Source: Microvirga sp. ACRRW (GTDB lineage: Bacteria > Pseudomonadota > Alphaproteobacteria > Rhizobiales > Beijerinckiaceae). From it: 64,000 bases of DNA. The DNA is taken from positions 124,001 to 188,000 of the forward strand of contig NZ_JAKRNJ010000003.1 in the NCBI RefSeq assembly GCF_022346925.1, given 5' to 3'. A model generated the notes under the pieces. It saw only the letters and a program-made list of their open reading frames with translations, was not told where the DNA came from and ran no database searches. This document shows, in pieces, positions 25,236 through 33,511 of the stretch (positions are counted from its first letter, which is position 1; every line of letters starts with the position of its first letter). A program made the translations under genes and the position numbers.

Positions 25236-26168
25236 TTACGGCTTGCCGATGGCCTGCGCGATCTGATCGATATTGGCCTGCAGAGCCTGTAATCCGCCGC
25301 CCATGAGGTACCAGTTGACCGGATCGAGATAGACCACCTGGCCCTTCTTCCACGCCGTCGTTTGGGCCACGAGATCGTTGTCCAGAATCCGCTGCGCCGA
25401 TCCCGCCCCCTGGCCGACGGCGGCATCGCGGTCGAGAACGAAGAGCCAATCCGGATTGCTCCGCAGAACGAACTCCGCATTGATGGCCTGACCATGCGTG
25501 GCGACGGCGAGTCCCTCAGCCGCGGGCTTGATGCCGACGACATCGTGGATCAGGCCAAAGCGGGAGCCCGGTCCATAGACGCTCATCTTGCCGCCCGTGG
25601 TGAGAACGATCAGGCCCTTGCCCGCGCGAGCACCCAGCGGCCTGAGACTGGACAGGGCTGCTTCGATCCTGGCGATCCGCGCCTCGGCCTCTGCTTCTTT
25701 GCCGAAGATGCCGGCGAGGAGACGGGTGTTCTTGATGACGCTGCCCAGATAATCCTTCTGATCGACGGAGAGGTCGATGGTCGGGGCGATCTTCGACAGC
25801 TCCTGATACTTCGTCCGCGAGCGGTCGCCGACGACGATCAGATCCGGCCTGGCGGCGTTGACGGCCTCATAATCCGGCTCGAACAGAGTGCCGATTTTCT
25901 CGACCGAGCCCTGCTCGTATTTCGAGAGGTAAGACGGCAGAGAAAACTTCGGCACGCCCGCGACGGGAACGCCCAAGGCATCGAGAATGTCGAGCGTGCC
26001 CAAGTCGAAAGTCAGAACCTTCTCCGGCTTCGACGGGAGCTGAATGATGCCTTGCGCGTGAGGCACGCCGAGCGTTTGGGCGGAAGCGGCTCCAAAGCCG
26101 AGAGAGAGAATCGCCGCGATGTACAGGCTGGCAAGACGCTTCGGTCGAAAGATGCTTGAGACCGGCAT
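25236..26168 (-). CDS. Iron-siderophore/haem ABC transporter substrate-binding protein
   Basis: A 310-residue periplasmic class III binding protein. It has a signal peptide (about residues 1-31), the lobe-1 start KVLTFDLGTLDILDALGVPVAGVP, the inter-lobe helix and the lobe-2 phrase GLIVLTTGGKMSVYGPGSRFGLIHDVVGI. It resembles FatB/CeuE/YclQ-type siderophore binders. ATG 26168 has GGAAGGAAG just upstream. It is last in a minus-strand group with DUF2218 and a TonB receptor. No permease or ATPase gene is adjacent; a FecCD/FecE pair lies 23 kb away at 49469-51330 and lacks its own binding protein. Confidence 0.88.
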   Translation of the reverse strand: MPVSSIFRPKRLASLYIAAILSLGFGAASAQTLGVPHAQGIIQLPSKPEKVLTFDLGTLDILDALGVPVAGVPKFSLPSYLSKYEQGSVEKIGTLFEPDYEAVNAARPDLIVVGDRSRTKYQELSKIAPTIDLSVDQKDYLGSVIKNTRLLAGIFGKEAEAEARIARIEAALSSLRPLGARAGKGLIVLTTGGKMSVYGPGSRFGLIHDVVGIKPAAEGLAVATHGQAINAEFVLRSNPDWLFVLDRDAAVGQGAGSAQRILDNDLVAQTTAWKKGQVVYLDPVNWYLMGGGLQALQANIDQIAQAIGKP

Positions 26169-26218
26169 GATGTTCTTCCTTCCAAGCAATGACGATGATT
26201 GAGTGCGGACGGCTTCCG

Positions 26219-26500
26219 CTATCTCTCCCAGACGATGCTGGGCTTTTCGCGGAAGGCGAAACCTTCGAGATGGGTCTTCACCACGTCCTGCACCCGCTCA
26301 AGGCCGGCCTCGTCCGCGCCCATGCATTGCAGGATGAGCTGGTTTTCTTCGGCCTGCATCGTGCAGGTCCCCCACGGAAAGGTGGCATGGCCCTTCTGCG
26401 TGTCGTACTCGACCTCGATCTTGTGCGCGAAGTGCTTGCAGAGCTGCACGAGGTAGCGGCTTGCCTTCGTGGTCTGCACATGGGCTTGGGAGTGAGGCAT
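26219..26500 (-). CDS. DUF2218 domain protein
   Basis: A 93-residue cytoplasmic protein of the DUF2218 family: MPHSQAHVQTTKASRYLVQLCKHFAHK near the start, then FPWGTCTMQAEENQLILQC and a C-terminal ERVQDVVKTHLEGFAFRE. Members are often found next to iron-siderophore uptake genes; their biochemical role is unknown. ATG 26500 is the family start; AAAGGA is 9 bases upstream. It is placed between the TonB receptor and binding-protein genes, so it likely belongs to the same iron-regulated transcript. Confidence 0.87.
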   Translation of the reverse strand: MPHSQAHVQTTKASRYLVQLCKHFAHKIEVEYDTQKGHATFPWGTCTMQAEENQLILQCMGADEAGLERVQDVVKTHLEGFAFREKPSIVWER

Positions 26501-26528
26501 TCCTGAAAGTCCTTTAGCGAGAACGCAG

Positions 26529-26560
26529 AAGAGAGGAGCATCCGCAGACGCCCCTCTCTT
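26529..26560 (-). repeat. Stem-loop between TonB receptor and DUF2218 genes
   Basis: AAGAGAGG (26529-26536) and CCTCTCTT (26553-26560) are exact inverted repeats, extended by an inner GC pair after one mismatch. The stem lies between the receptor stop (26585) and the DUF2218 start (26500) of one transcript and lacks a T-run. It may stabilise or partly terminate the message, lowering expression of the downstream genes relative to the receptor. Confidence 0.4.
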
Positions 26561-26584
26561 CGACAACATATCTGTCGGCTTCGA

Positions 26585-28552
26585 TCAGAACTTGACGTTC
26601 GCCGATAGATAGAAGCTCCGGCCCGGCGAGTAGACGGGGTTGATCATGTCCGTCTTCCCGTAGCTGCCACGGCTGTAATATTCCTCATCGAAGATGTTGC
26701 GCGCGTCGGCCCGCAAGGTCACGTTCTCGAGCCCGAACTGGGTCGGCTTCCATTCGACGAAAGCGTTGAAGAGATTGTAGCCGTTGATCGGGTAGAAACC
26801 TTCGGCGCGAAGGGCCTCGTCGTCCACTTCCAGAGCAAGCTCAGCGGAGGCGCCGACCGTCAGGCCATATTGCTGGAAGGTATAGGCGGCGCTGAACGTG
26901 AAGAGATCGCCCATGGCAATGCCGTTGTTGTAGTCGCTGGGAAGCGCGATGCGGTCTCCGTAGCGAACGTCGGCATGGCTGTACTTGGCGCTGAAATAGG
27001 CGTTCTCCCAATCGTAGCGCAGGGCGAGGTCGACGCCCTGGCTGCGCAGATCGTCGCCGTTGATGCGGATCGCGTTGTCGAAGTCATAGGCGACGGGGTT
27101 TTCCATGAGGGTATGGAAATAGGCCGCCTCCGCCGAGAAGCCGTTATAGGCGGCAAGCCTGACGCCGGCGCGGAAGTTGTGTGCCGTCGTCGGCTCCAGA
27201 TCGGCCGCATAGGTGTAGTTGCGGGCGTGGAAGAAGCCTGTTTCCGCAAGCTCGATGCCGCCGAAATTGTAGCTGTAGCCACCGAAGATACTGACGTTCT
27301 TCGTGAGGAAGTATTCCGCCGAGATGTTGGGGCTCAACCCGCTGTTGTCGAGGTTCTGACCGTCGACGGCGTCATAGGACTGGTGGTCCAGGCGGATGCC
27401 GGTCGAGATGAACAGAGGCTCGATGGGACGCAGGCGGGCCTGCAGATAGGCGCCCACATTCGTGGCTTCTTCGCTGACATCATTGGGGAAGTAGAAGCGC
27501 TCCACATCGACGCTGGTGGTGTCAAAATCGAGGCCTGCCGTGAGGCTGCCCATGCCGAAGCCGAAAGTGTTCTGAACCTTGCCGCCGACGCTCGCCGTGC
27601 GCGAGTTGAAGTCGCCGGATGGGCGCGGATAGAAGCCGCCCGGACGATCCAGTTCGTTCCGGTTGTAGTAGAACAGCAGTTCCGGGTTGTAATAATCCGT
27701 CGGCTTCGTCGTCAGGTAACGGAAGGTCGTCGTGTAGCGGCGCGCTTCGTTGTAGTTGAAGAAGGGATTGATGAAGCCGAGATTGGGACGAAGGCGGCGG
27801 AACCCCTTATCCTGGACATATTCCTGCGAGAGCTGGAGGCGGTGGCCATCAGGCGACTCGTAGGCGAGCTTCGCAAGGCCGCTGACGAGATCCGTTGCCG
27901 TTCCAGGCTCCTCCAGCCCGCCGCCGTTCGTGTAATCCTGCCCCTCTTCACGCGTCAGGATGCCGAGGGCCTCGAAGCCGTTATGCATGCCGTAGCCCGC
28001 ACCCGTGACGTTGTAGGTCTCGGAGTTGGTGTCGAAGCTCGAGGATAGGAAGCCGCCATAGGTTTTTCCGGGAAGAATCAGGTCCACCACGTCCTTGGTC
28101 TCGAACTTAACCGTGCCGCCGAGCGCCCCGGGGCCTGCATCGGCCGGCGACACGGCGGATTCCACTTTCACGGCCTTCAGGAGCTGCGGATTGATGATGA
28201 TGTTGCCGTTGTGGTGCCAGACATTGCTCTTCTGCTGAGCGCCGTCGATCTGGACGTTCAATTTGCTCTGGTCGATACCGTGCAGATAGAACTTTTGGGA
28301 CGCGACGCTGCCGCCCGCAACGGCGAAGGCCGGATCGTCCTGGAAGAGCTGCTTCAAATCCTTCGGGTTCTCGCGCTCGATGTCCTCCGATGACACGGCG
28401 ACTTCGGAATTGGGGTCCGTCTTGGTCTCCTCGACCGTGATCGGATCGAGATTGACCGCAGCCTCCTGCGCCGCACCAGGCTGAATCTGGCAGAGCAGCA
28501 GGAGAGGCAGGCTGACCGCCGAGCAGAGAAGATTGAACTTGAAGTGAGTCAT
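26585..28552 (-). CDS. TonB-dependent outer-membrane receptor (iron/haem type)
   Basis: A 655-residue receptor with a signal peptide (about residues 1-28), a TonB-box-like start (LDPITVEE), a plug domain to about residue 150 (FYLHGIDQSKLNVQIDGAQQ, AGPGALGGTVKFET) and a 22-strand barrel ending YLSANVKF with terminal phenylalanine. The late phrase NVTLRADARNIFDEEYYSRGSYG is typical of haem/haemoglobin-type or catecholate receptors. It is first in a group with DUF2218 and a siderophore-type binding protein, and divergent from an AraC regulator. The shared upstream region holds an Irr-like iron control element, which supports iron regulation. Confidence 0.92.
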   Translation of the reverse strand: MTHFKFNLLCSAVSLPLLLLCQIQPGAAQEAAVNLDPITVEETKTDPNSEVAVSSEDIERENPKDLKQLFQDDPAFAVAGGSVASQKFYLHGIDQSKLNVQIDGAQQKSNVWHHNGNIIINPQLLKAVKVESAVSPADAGPGALGGTVKFETKDVVDLILPGKTYGGFLSSSFDTNSETYNVTGAGYGMHNGFEALGILTREEGQDYTNGGGLEEPGTATDLVSGLAKLAYESPDGHRLQLSQEYVQDKGFRRLRPNLGFINPFFNYNEARRYTTTFRYLTTKPTDYYNPELLFYYNRNELDRPGGFYPRPSGDFNSRTASVGGKVQNTFGFGMGSLTAGLDFDTTSVDVERFYFPNDVSEEATNVGAYLQARLRPIEPLFISTGIRLDHQSYDAVDGQNLDNSGLSPNISAEYFLTKNVSIFGGYSYNFGGIELAETGFFHARNYTYAADLEPTTAHNFRAGVRLAAYNGFSAEAAYFHTLMENPVAYDFDNAIRINGDDLRSQGVDLALRYDWENAYFSAKYSHADVRYGDRIALPSDYNNGIAMGDLFTFSAAYTFQQYGLTVGASAELALEVDDEALRAEGFYPINGYNLFNAFVEWKPTQFGLENVTLRADARNIFDEEYYSRGSYGKTDMINPVYSPGRSFYLSANVKF

Positions 28553-28685
28553 GAGGAGCCCCCAGGCCTTCTTGTTGTGGCAGCAACGCTTCCTGAGGCG
28601 GCATCGTCCGAGAACGCCTTGAGCATCATGCCATTACGGTGGGGGTGAATTACCGTCTTTCAAAGTGCCGTTCCAGAATCATTGC

Positions 28686-28703
28686 TTTTGCTAGGAAGCA
28701 AAA
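28686..28703. promoter_or_regulatory. Perfect palindrome TTTTGCT-AGGA-AGCAAAA
   Basis: TTTTGCTAGGAAGCAAAA has exact 7-base arms about a 4-base centre, 134 bases upstream of the receptor start. It may be an operator for a dimeric regulator; the AraC protein encoded next door would more usually bind direct repeats, so the binder is unknown. Confidence 0.45.
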
Positions 28704-28759
28704 TTCGTTTCATCAAGCGTCAAAAGGCGCATCGCTCGTGCATTCGGCGGCGCGGTTTG

Positions 28760-28776
28760 TTTAGAACGGTTCCATT
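28760..28776. promoter_or_regulatory. Candidate Irr iron control element
   Basis: TTTAGAACGGTTCCATT matches the Irr/ICE pattern TTTAGAA-N3-TTCTAAA at 7 of 7 positions in the left arm and 4 of 7 in the right. It lies between the divergent iron-receptor and AraC genes, where such a site is expected in this order of bacteria. Confidence 0.45.
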
Positions 28777-28866
28777 ATAGAGTATTTGTTGTTTCGATTG
28801 CTTCTAAAGAAGACGTTTTTCTTGATTCTAGTTGAGTAAAGACTTTGAAGGTTGTAACAGCAGGAC

Positions 28867-29871
28867 ATGAATTTGCATCAACGGCCCATTGATCGACAGA
28901 TCAGCCGTTCAGAGCTGACTGCTCTGACGGAAGGGGAGAATTCCGGGTTCAGGCTCGTCGAGCCGGTGGAACTGCGCGACCACGAGGTGGCGGTGACGGG
29001 CGATGTGCATTACTTGCGCTTCCGCTCGGGGTTGACGATGCACTGCTCCAACACCCTTGAGGTTCGCAACCTGACGACGCAGGTCGTCCAGGAGGCCGGA
29101 TTGTCGTGCTTCCTCTTCCTCCAAGGCGATGTCGAGATGCGTTTGGGCGCACGATCTTTCAGGCTCGGCGCTTTCAACGATGCTCACGGCGCGCCTTCGC
29201 CCAATGGGATCATCGTCAATTGCGCGAAGCCGGATCTTCTGACGCGCATCTCCGAAAAGGGACGGCATATCCGCAAGCTCGTCATCACCGTGCCGGCCGA
29301 TTGGTGCGAGACGGAGAGCCCCTCGCGATCCGTCGATGACCAAGCCCTTCGGCGTTTCTGCGGCACGCATCTGGCGTCTGCATCGTGGAAACCGTCACCG
29401 AGAGCCGTGTCGCTTGCCGAGCAGATTCTGCGGTCTTCCAACTACAACGACATTCTCCAGCGTCTGATGATCGAAAGCCGCTCGCTGGAGATTGCCGGCG
29501 AGGCCTTCGCCTCGCTCGCGGCGGAGGCGGGTTTGCAGCAGCAGGCGCTTCGCACGCGGGAATACGAGCGCATCCGCGCCATTGCCGAGCAATTGAGCAC
29601 GGGCGGATCATTGCCGGGTTCCATCGAAGAGATCGCGCGCGATGCCGGCATGAGCAGCTCCTCCTTGCAGCGGCATTTCCGGGCGGCTTACGGCGTGAGC
29701 GTCTTCGAATTCATCCGCAACGCGAAGCTCGACGAGGCGAGGCGCCTTCTGATGCGGGACGGCGTCAGCGTGAGCGAGGCCGCCTATCGCGCGGGATATT
29801 CGAGCGCCGCCAATTTCGCGACCGCCTTCAAGCGCCGCTTCGGCCTCTCGCCCAAGCACGTTCGAGGATAG
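28867..29871 (+). CDS. AraC-family transcriptional regulator (PchR-like)
   Basis: A 334-residue regulator with a PchR-like N-terminal ligand domain (about residues 1-200) and a C-terminal double helix-turn-helix (about 240-334): SIEEIARDAGMSSSSLQRHFRAAYG, then SVSEAAYRAGYSSAANFATAFKRRFGLSPKHVRG. PchR-type proteins activate ferric-siderophore receptor genes when the siderophore is present. The divergent TonB receptor gene across a 314-base gap is the obvious target. ATG 28867 is the first in frame, with a modest AGGA upstream. Confidence 0.9.
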   Translation: MNLHQRPIDRQISRSELTALTEGENSGFRLVEPVELRDHEVAVTGDVHYLRFRSGLTMHCSNTLEVRNLTTQVVQEAGLSCFLFLQGDVEMRLGARSFRLGAFNDAHGAPSPNGIIVNCAKPDLLTRISEKGRHIRKLVITVPADWCETESPSRSVDDQALRRFCGTHLASASWKPSPRAVSLAEQILRSSNYNDILQRLMIESRSLEIAGEAFASLAAEAGLQQQALRTREYERIRAIAEQLSTGGSLPGSIEEIARDAGMSSSSLQRHFRAAYGVSVFEFIRNAKLDEARRLLMRDGVSVSEAAYRAGYSSAANFATAFKRRFGLSPKHVRG

Positions 29872-29892
29872 CGCCGGCAGCCCTCGCGGATG

Positions 29893-30651
29893 TCAGAGCT
29901 TTCCCTGAAATGCGGCGATGGATTCATCAAGATGGTGTGGCGACCGTGTTCCGGTCAAAATCACGCCGTTGAAGGATTGCTTCTGGATGAAGCTCAAGGC
30001 GCTCTGCAACGCGTGGAGCCTGTCGCCGTTATCCGGAACGATCTGGCCCATGCCGAAGGGGCGGTTGACGAGGACGCTCATGCCCGCATCCCGCGCCATT
30101 GCGAAGGCCGGTTCGAGAGCGGTGAACAGCTGGTTGTAGGGAAACTGGATCGTGGCGAACGCACCGGAGCTGCAGGCAATGCGGGCGGCTTCGAGATCGC
30201 TGATGCTGGCGCCGAGGGCGTCGATTCCGTTGGAACGCGCATAGGCGATGGCGCGCTCGACGTCTTTTGAGGCGAGCGCGGTGGCGGTTGCCTTGTGGAT
30301 CTGAAGCAGGTCGATGCGGCCAAGCCGCTCAAAGCTTTTGTCCAGGCTCCGGCACAGGGCATCGTAGGAATGATCGGTGAAGGCGGCTTGTTCTTCCGCA
30401 TTCCAATGCTCGCCCATCTTCGTCGCGATAGTGAGGTGCGAATTCTTGGCGCCCTGACTTTCGAGAAAGCGCCCGAAGGTCGTCTCGCTCGTGCCATAGG
30501 CGGGAGCCGTGTCGAAGAACGTGACCCCTTGCGCGACCGCATGATCGAGCAGCGTCAGCGCATCGTCTTCCGTGGGAGGCAGGCCCTGGCGATGGCCCCA
30601 TGCGCGGCCAATCGAGAGCAATCCCAAGCCTAGGCTGATGTCTGTGCTCAT
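29893..30651 (-). CDS. Aldo/keto reductase
   Basis: A 252-residue NADPH-dependent oxidoreductase of the AKR fold, slightly short for the family. The catalytic tetrad is visible: Asp in FFDTAPAYG, Tyr in the same phrase, Lys in TIATKMGE and His in LLQIHKAT. A cofactor-binding end is present in GVILTGTRSPHHLDESIAA. It overlaps the upstream hexapeptide-protein gene by 4 bases (ATGA), so the two are co-translated. The substrate is unknown. Confidence 0.9.
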   Translation of the reverse strand: MSTDISLGLGLLSIGRAWGHRQGLPPTEDDALTLLDHAVAQGVTFFDTAPAYGTSETTFGRFLESQGAKNSHLTIATKMGEHWNAEEQAAFTDHSYDALCRSLDKSFERLGRIDLLQIHKATATALASKDVERAIAYARSNGIDALGASISDLEAARIACSSGAFATIQFPYNQLFTALEPAFAMARDAGMSVLVNRPFGMGQIVPDNGDRLHALQSALSFIQKQSFNGVILTGTRSPHHLDESIAAFQGKL

Positions 30652-31286
30652 GAGCGCGGGACTTTGGGATGGAAGAACGATTGCGGCTTCACATCGCCCA
30701 TCGTGAAGTCATCCCTGGTGGAGATGACCTGTCCGACATCAAGCCGAAGCTTCCGGGCGACGCCCTGGCCTTTCAGGAGAGCGGCGCGGGCATCCGGGTC
30801 GGGATCGCGGAACGACCCTCCGGCGGCAAGATAGCAGCTGTCGACCGTGATCATGCCGAGGAGCTGGCTGCCCGATCCGAGAAACGTCTCGCCGAAAACC
30901 GATGCGCCCCCCTGATAGCGGCCTTGATCCCCGATGGTGATGCGCACGCCCGCGCGGTCGGCCTTCGCGGTGAAGCCGCCGCCTTCCCCGAACAGGTTGC
31001 CGTTGCCGATGGTCAGCGTTCCCGCATCTGCGGCGAGCCACGTGCCTGCATAGAACGTGTTGCCGTCTCCGATGGTGAGTTCACTGGCCGAGGAGCAATG
31101 GATGGTCACGCCGGGGTAGAAGATGTTGTTCGCGCCGATGCGCGCATGTTTTGCGATCAGTGTGGAGAAGGGATCGAGGATCGTGTTGCCCCGCTCGCCC
31201 AAGGCCAGCACCGCCTCGATTTCGAGGAAGCCCTGTGCCCGGCGCGTTTCATCGATCTTCGCGATCAGGGTGGATTCAAGAGCCAT
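30648..31286 (-). CDS. Hexapeptide-repeat (left-handed beta-helix) protein
   Basis: A 212-residue protein whose middle (about residues 35-165) has spaced hydrophobic positions of a left-handed beta-helix: ILDPFSTLIAKHARIGANNIFYPGVTIHC, LTIGDGNTFYAGTWL, LTIGNGNLFGEGGG, ITIGDQGRYQGGASVFGETFLGSGSQLLG. The fold is common in acyltransferases and carbonic-anhydrase-like proteins, but no catalytic histidine in the usual context is obvious, so the activity is uncertain. ATG 31286 is preferred over 31301 because GAGGAAG precedes it. Its stop overlaps the aldo/keto reductase start by 4 bases. GCTTAAG occurs twice upstream (about 31315-31340), possibly an operator. Confidence 0.8.
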   Translation of the reverse strand: MALESTLIAKIDETRRAQGFLEIEAVLALGERGNTILDPFSTLIAKHARIGANNIFYPGVTIHCSSASELTIGDGNTFYAGTWLAADAGTLTIGNGNLFGEGGGFTAKADRAGVRITIGDQGRYQGGASVFGETFLGSGSQLLGMITVDSCYLAAGGSFRDPDPDARAALLKGQGVARKLRLDVGQVISTRDDFTMGDVKPQSFFHPKVPRS

Positions 31287-31488
31287 GTCTTCCTCATGCA
31301 ACTGACTGTCACAATGCTTAAGTCGCAGAGGCTTAAGGCTGCAAGATCTTTCACCCCTTCAATTTTGATTGGGTCTCAGCCAATCGCTCTGAAGTGTCGG
31401 CATCCGGTGTGAGCCGCAACGAGGACCATCTCGCCCGGTTCAAGGGCTTACGGGCGCGATTTGCCGTGCAGGCGTGAAGGGCATAGAA

Positions 31489-32256
31489 ATGAAGGCCATG
31501 GAGAAGAAAGAACCGATCCTGCCGGTGGATGACGAGGCGCGGCTTCTCGCCAAGAGGCTCATGCGCACGGCCCGCTCCGGCGCGCTCGCCACCAACGGCA
31601 CTGACGACGGCATGCCTTTCGCCAGCCTCGTGTCGGTGGGCACCGATCTCGACGGCACACCTGTGATCCTCACCTCCCAGCTCTCGGTTCACACGCGCCT
31701 GCTCGCAGCGGATCCGCGCTGCTCGCTGCTGCTCTCCACCATCGGCAAGGGCGACCCGCTCGCTCATCCGCGCCTCACATTGCTGGCGCAGGCCGAGCGG
31801 CTGGAGCCTGGCTCCGAAAAGGCACAAGCCATTCGCCGCCGCTACCTGCTGCAGCGTCCGAAAGCTGCTCTCTACGTGGACTTTCCCGATTTTGCCTTCT
31901 GGAGGCTCAACCTCTCCTGGGGCAGCCTCAATGGCGGCTTCGGCCGCGCCTATCGCATGGCGCGGGAGGATCTGCTCACCGATCTCGCCGCCTTCCCCGA
32001 TTTTGCGGAACTCGAAGCAGGCGCGGTGGAGCACATGAATGAGGATCACGCCGAGGCGGTGGGGCTTTATGCGACCAAGCTCTGCGGAGCCAAGGAAGGC
32101 CCGTGGCGGCTCATCGGCATTGACCCGGAAGGCCTGCAGATGGCGCTCGGCGACGAGCTGATCCGCTTGGATTTTGCAACGCCGCTCGCGGGCCCTGGCG
32201 AGCTGCGCATGAAGCTCGTGGAACTGGCCAAGGAAGCTCGCGCCAAGGAGGCCTGA
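31489..32256 (+). CDS. HugZ-like haem-utilisation protein (PNPOx fold with DUF2470)
   Basis: A 255-residue protein with an N-terminal pyridoxamine-phosphate-oxidase-like split barrel (ARLLAKRLMRTARSGALATNG, PFASLVSVGTD, PVILTSQLSVHTRLL) and a C-terminal DUF2470 domain (VEHMNEDHAEAVGLYATKLCGA). This combination is that of the HugZ/HutZ haem oxygenases, which release iron from haem, rather than PNP oxidase. ATG 31489 follows GAAGG by 8 bases; GTG 31474 and ATG 31498 are alternatives. It lies 1.6 kb from the iron-uptake cluster, which fits the role. Confidence 0.85.
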   Translation: MKAMEKKEPILPVDDEARLLAKRLMRTARSGALATNGTDDGMPFASLVSVGTDLDGTPVILTSQLSVHTRLLAADPRCSLLLSTIGKGDPLAHPRLTLLAQAERLEPGSEKAQAIRRRYLLQRPKAALYVDFPDFAFWRLNLSWGSLNGGFGRAYRMAREDLLTDLAAFPDFAELEAGAVEHMNEDHAEAVGLYATKLCGAKEGPWRLIGIDPEGLQMALGDELIRLDFATPLAGPGELRMKLVELAKEARAKEA

Positions 32257-32365
32257 CGAGGGCTGAGGCATCTTGGGGCTTGCCACGGGCCGGTCCGGAC
32301 TGCATCAAGGGGCAGGATCGCGCAACAATGACACGATCTGCCGATTCCTGAAGTCCATTGCCGTC

Positions 32366-33271
32366 ATGCCCTTTGCCGCCTTTCTTGCCCGTCTTCGCTC
32401 CATCCTCGCGGCCCTTGCCGATGCGGGGACGAGCTTTGCGCGCAACGACGGCTTGGCCATGGCAAGCCATGTGGCGCTGTCCCTCGTCATTGCGCTGTTT
32501 CCGTTTCTCATCTGCGTGGCGGCCCTGGCGGCTTTTCTCGGGGCAGGGCGCATCTCCACGCATATCGTTCACCTGCTCTTCGATTTCTGGCCCGAGGGTG
32601 TTGCGGGGCCGCTCGCGAGCGAGGCGGACAAGGTGCTTGTGCCCAAGCGCAACGTGCTGACCATCTCCATTGTCATCACGCTGTTGGTGGCGACGAACGG
32701 CGTCGAGAGCCTGCGCGTGGCGCTCTGCCGGGCCTATGGTGTTGCGCGCTTCCGGCCCTGGTGGCAGGCGCGGCTCATCGGCATCGGATTCGTGTTGGTA
32801 GGCGCGGGCGCGCTCGTCGCCGCGTCCGTTCTCGTGGTGTTGTGGCCGTCCATCTGGCGCGCCACGGTGTCGACCATAACGGATCTGAAATCCGTGCGGC
32901 TCACCTACGATCTCGTGCGCTATGCGCTCGCCACTATCGTGCTCGTCGTAGGGCTCACGGCCACGCATCTGTGGCTGACGGATATTCGCCCCAATCTGAA
33001 GGACGTGGCGCCCGGCGTGGCGGCAACGCTGGTTCTCTGGCTTGCGGGCGCAACGCTCTACGGCGAGTTCCTTGCCAATGTCGCGCATATCAAGTCGACC
33101 TATGCGGGACTGGCCGGAATTCTGACCTCGCTGATCTTCCTGCAGATCTCCGCCGCCATCTTCATTTTCGGCGCGGAGCTGAATGCGGCTTTGCGTCGTC
33201 GCAGATCGGCAGCAAGCGAGAATGCTCGATCTTCAGTCGAAGCAGGCATCGTCCCGGCACCGCAACCCTGA
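32366..33271 (+). CDS. YihY/BrkB-family inner-membrane protein
   Basis: A 301-residue membrane protein with six predicted helices (about residues 35-58, 95-112, 135-160, 180-203, 210-230 and 245-268). The phrases ASHVALSLVIALFPFLICVAAL and IKSTYAGLAGILTSLIFLQISAAIFIFGAELNAALRR are typical of the YihY/BrkB (formerly RNase BN) family. The older RNase label is not correct; a transport or envelope role is likely but unproven. ATG 32366 places the helices as in the family; a longer start at 32273 lacks coding quality. Confidence 0.88.
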   Translation: MPFAAFLARLRSILAALADAGTSFARNDGLAMASHVALSLVIALFPFLICVAALAAFLGAGRISTHIVHLLFDFWPEGVAGPLASEADKVLVPKRNVLTISIVITLLVATNGVESLRVALCRAYGVARFRPWWQARLIGIGFVLVGAGALVAASVLVVLWPSIWRATVSTITDLKSVRLTYDLVRYALATIVLVVGLTATHLWLTDIRPNLKDVAPGVAATLVLWLAGATLYGEFLANVAHIKSTYAGLAGILTSLIFLQISAAIFIFGAELNAALRRRRSAASENARSSVEAGIVPAPQP

Positions 33272-33397
33272 CCGACTGACAGCCCCCTTATCGTCCATTT
33301 TCTGTGGGCCTCAGCCGACTAAGGCAAAGGTTATTTCGTAAATATTACAGCGACTTAAAATATATAAACACTATTACAAATGTATAATGAATCGAAC

Positions 33398-33428
33398 TCC
33401 CTAAGGGAAAGTCAATAACCCTAAGTGA
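33398..33428. promoter_or_regulatory. Repeated CCCTAAG motif in AT-rich promoter region
   Basis: TCCCTAAGGGA (33398-33408) is a perfect 11-base palindrome. ACCCTAAGTGA (33418-33428) repeats its left part exactly 20 bases further on, about two helical turns. Both lie in a strikingly AT-rich stretch (33320-33475) before the RTX-fused sugar dehydrogenase gene, at a distance (about 84-114 bases from the ATG) that suits an activator or repressor. Confidence 0.45.
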
Positions 33429-33511
33429 TTAGATATAACGTATAATGTAGGAAAATATCGTTTCTATGCTATCGCCAAGGTCGTGGGGGCATCCAGTACA
33501 AGGAAATGCCC

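Larger units (their letters stand above)
28553..28866. other. 314-base AT-rich divergent promoter region
   Basis: The gap between the TonB receptor (minus) and AraC regulator (plus) is visibly more AT-rich than its surroundings and contains no gene. It holds a perfect 18-base palindrome at 28686-28703 and an iron-control-element-like site at 28760-28776, both described separately, and presumably overlapping promoters for both genes. Confidence 0.6.

Noticed and set aside
28553-28866. Riboswitch or small RNA in the AT-rich gap
   Set aside because: No long stem pattern beyond the short palindromes; nothing matches a known riboswitch core.
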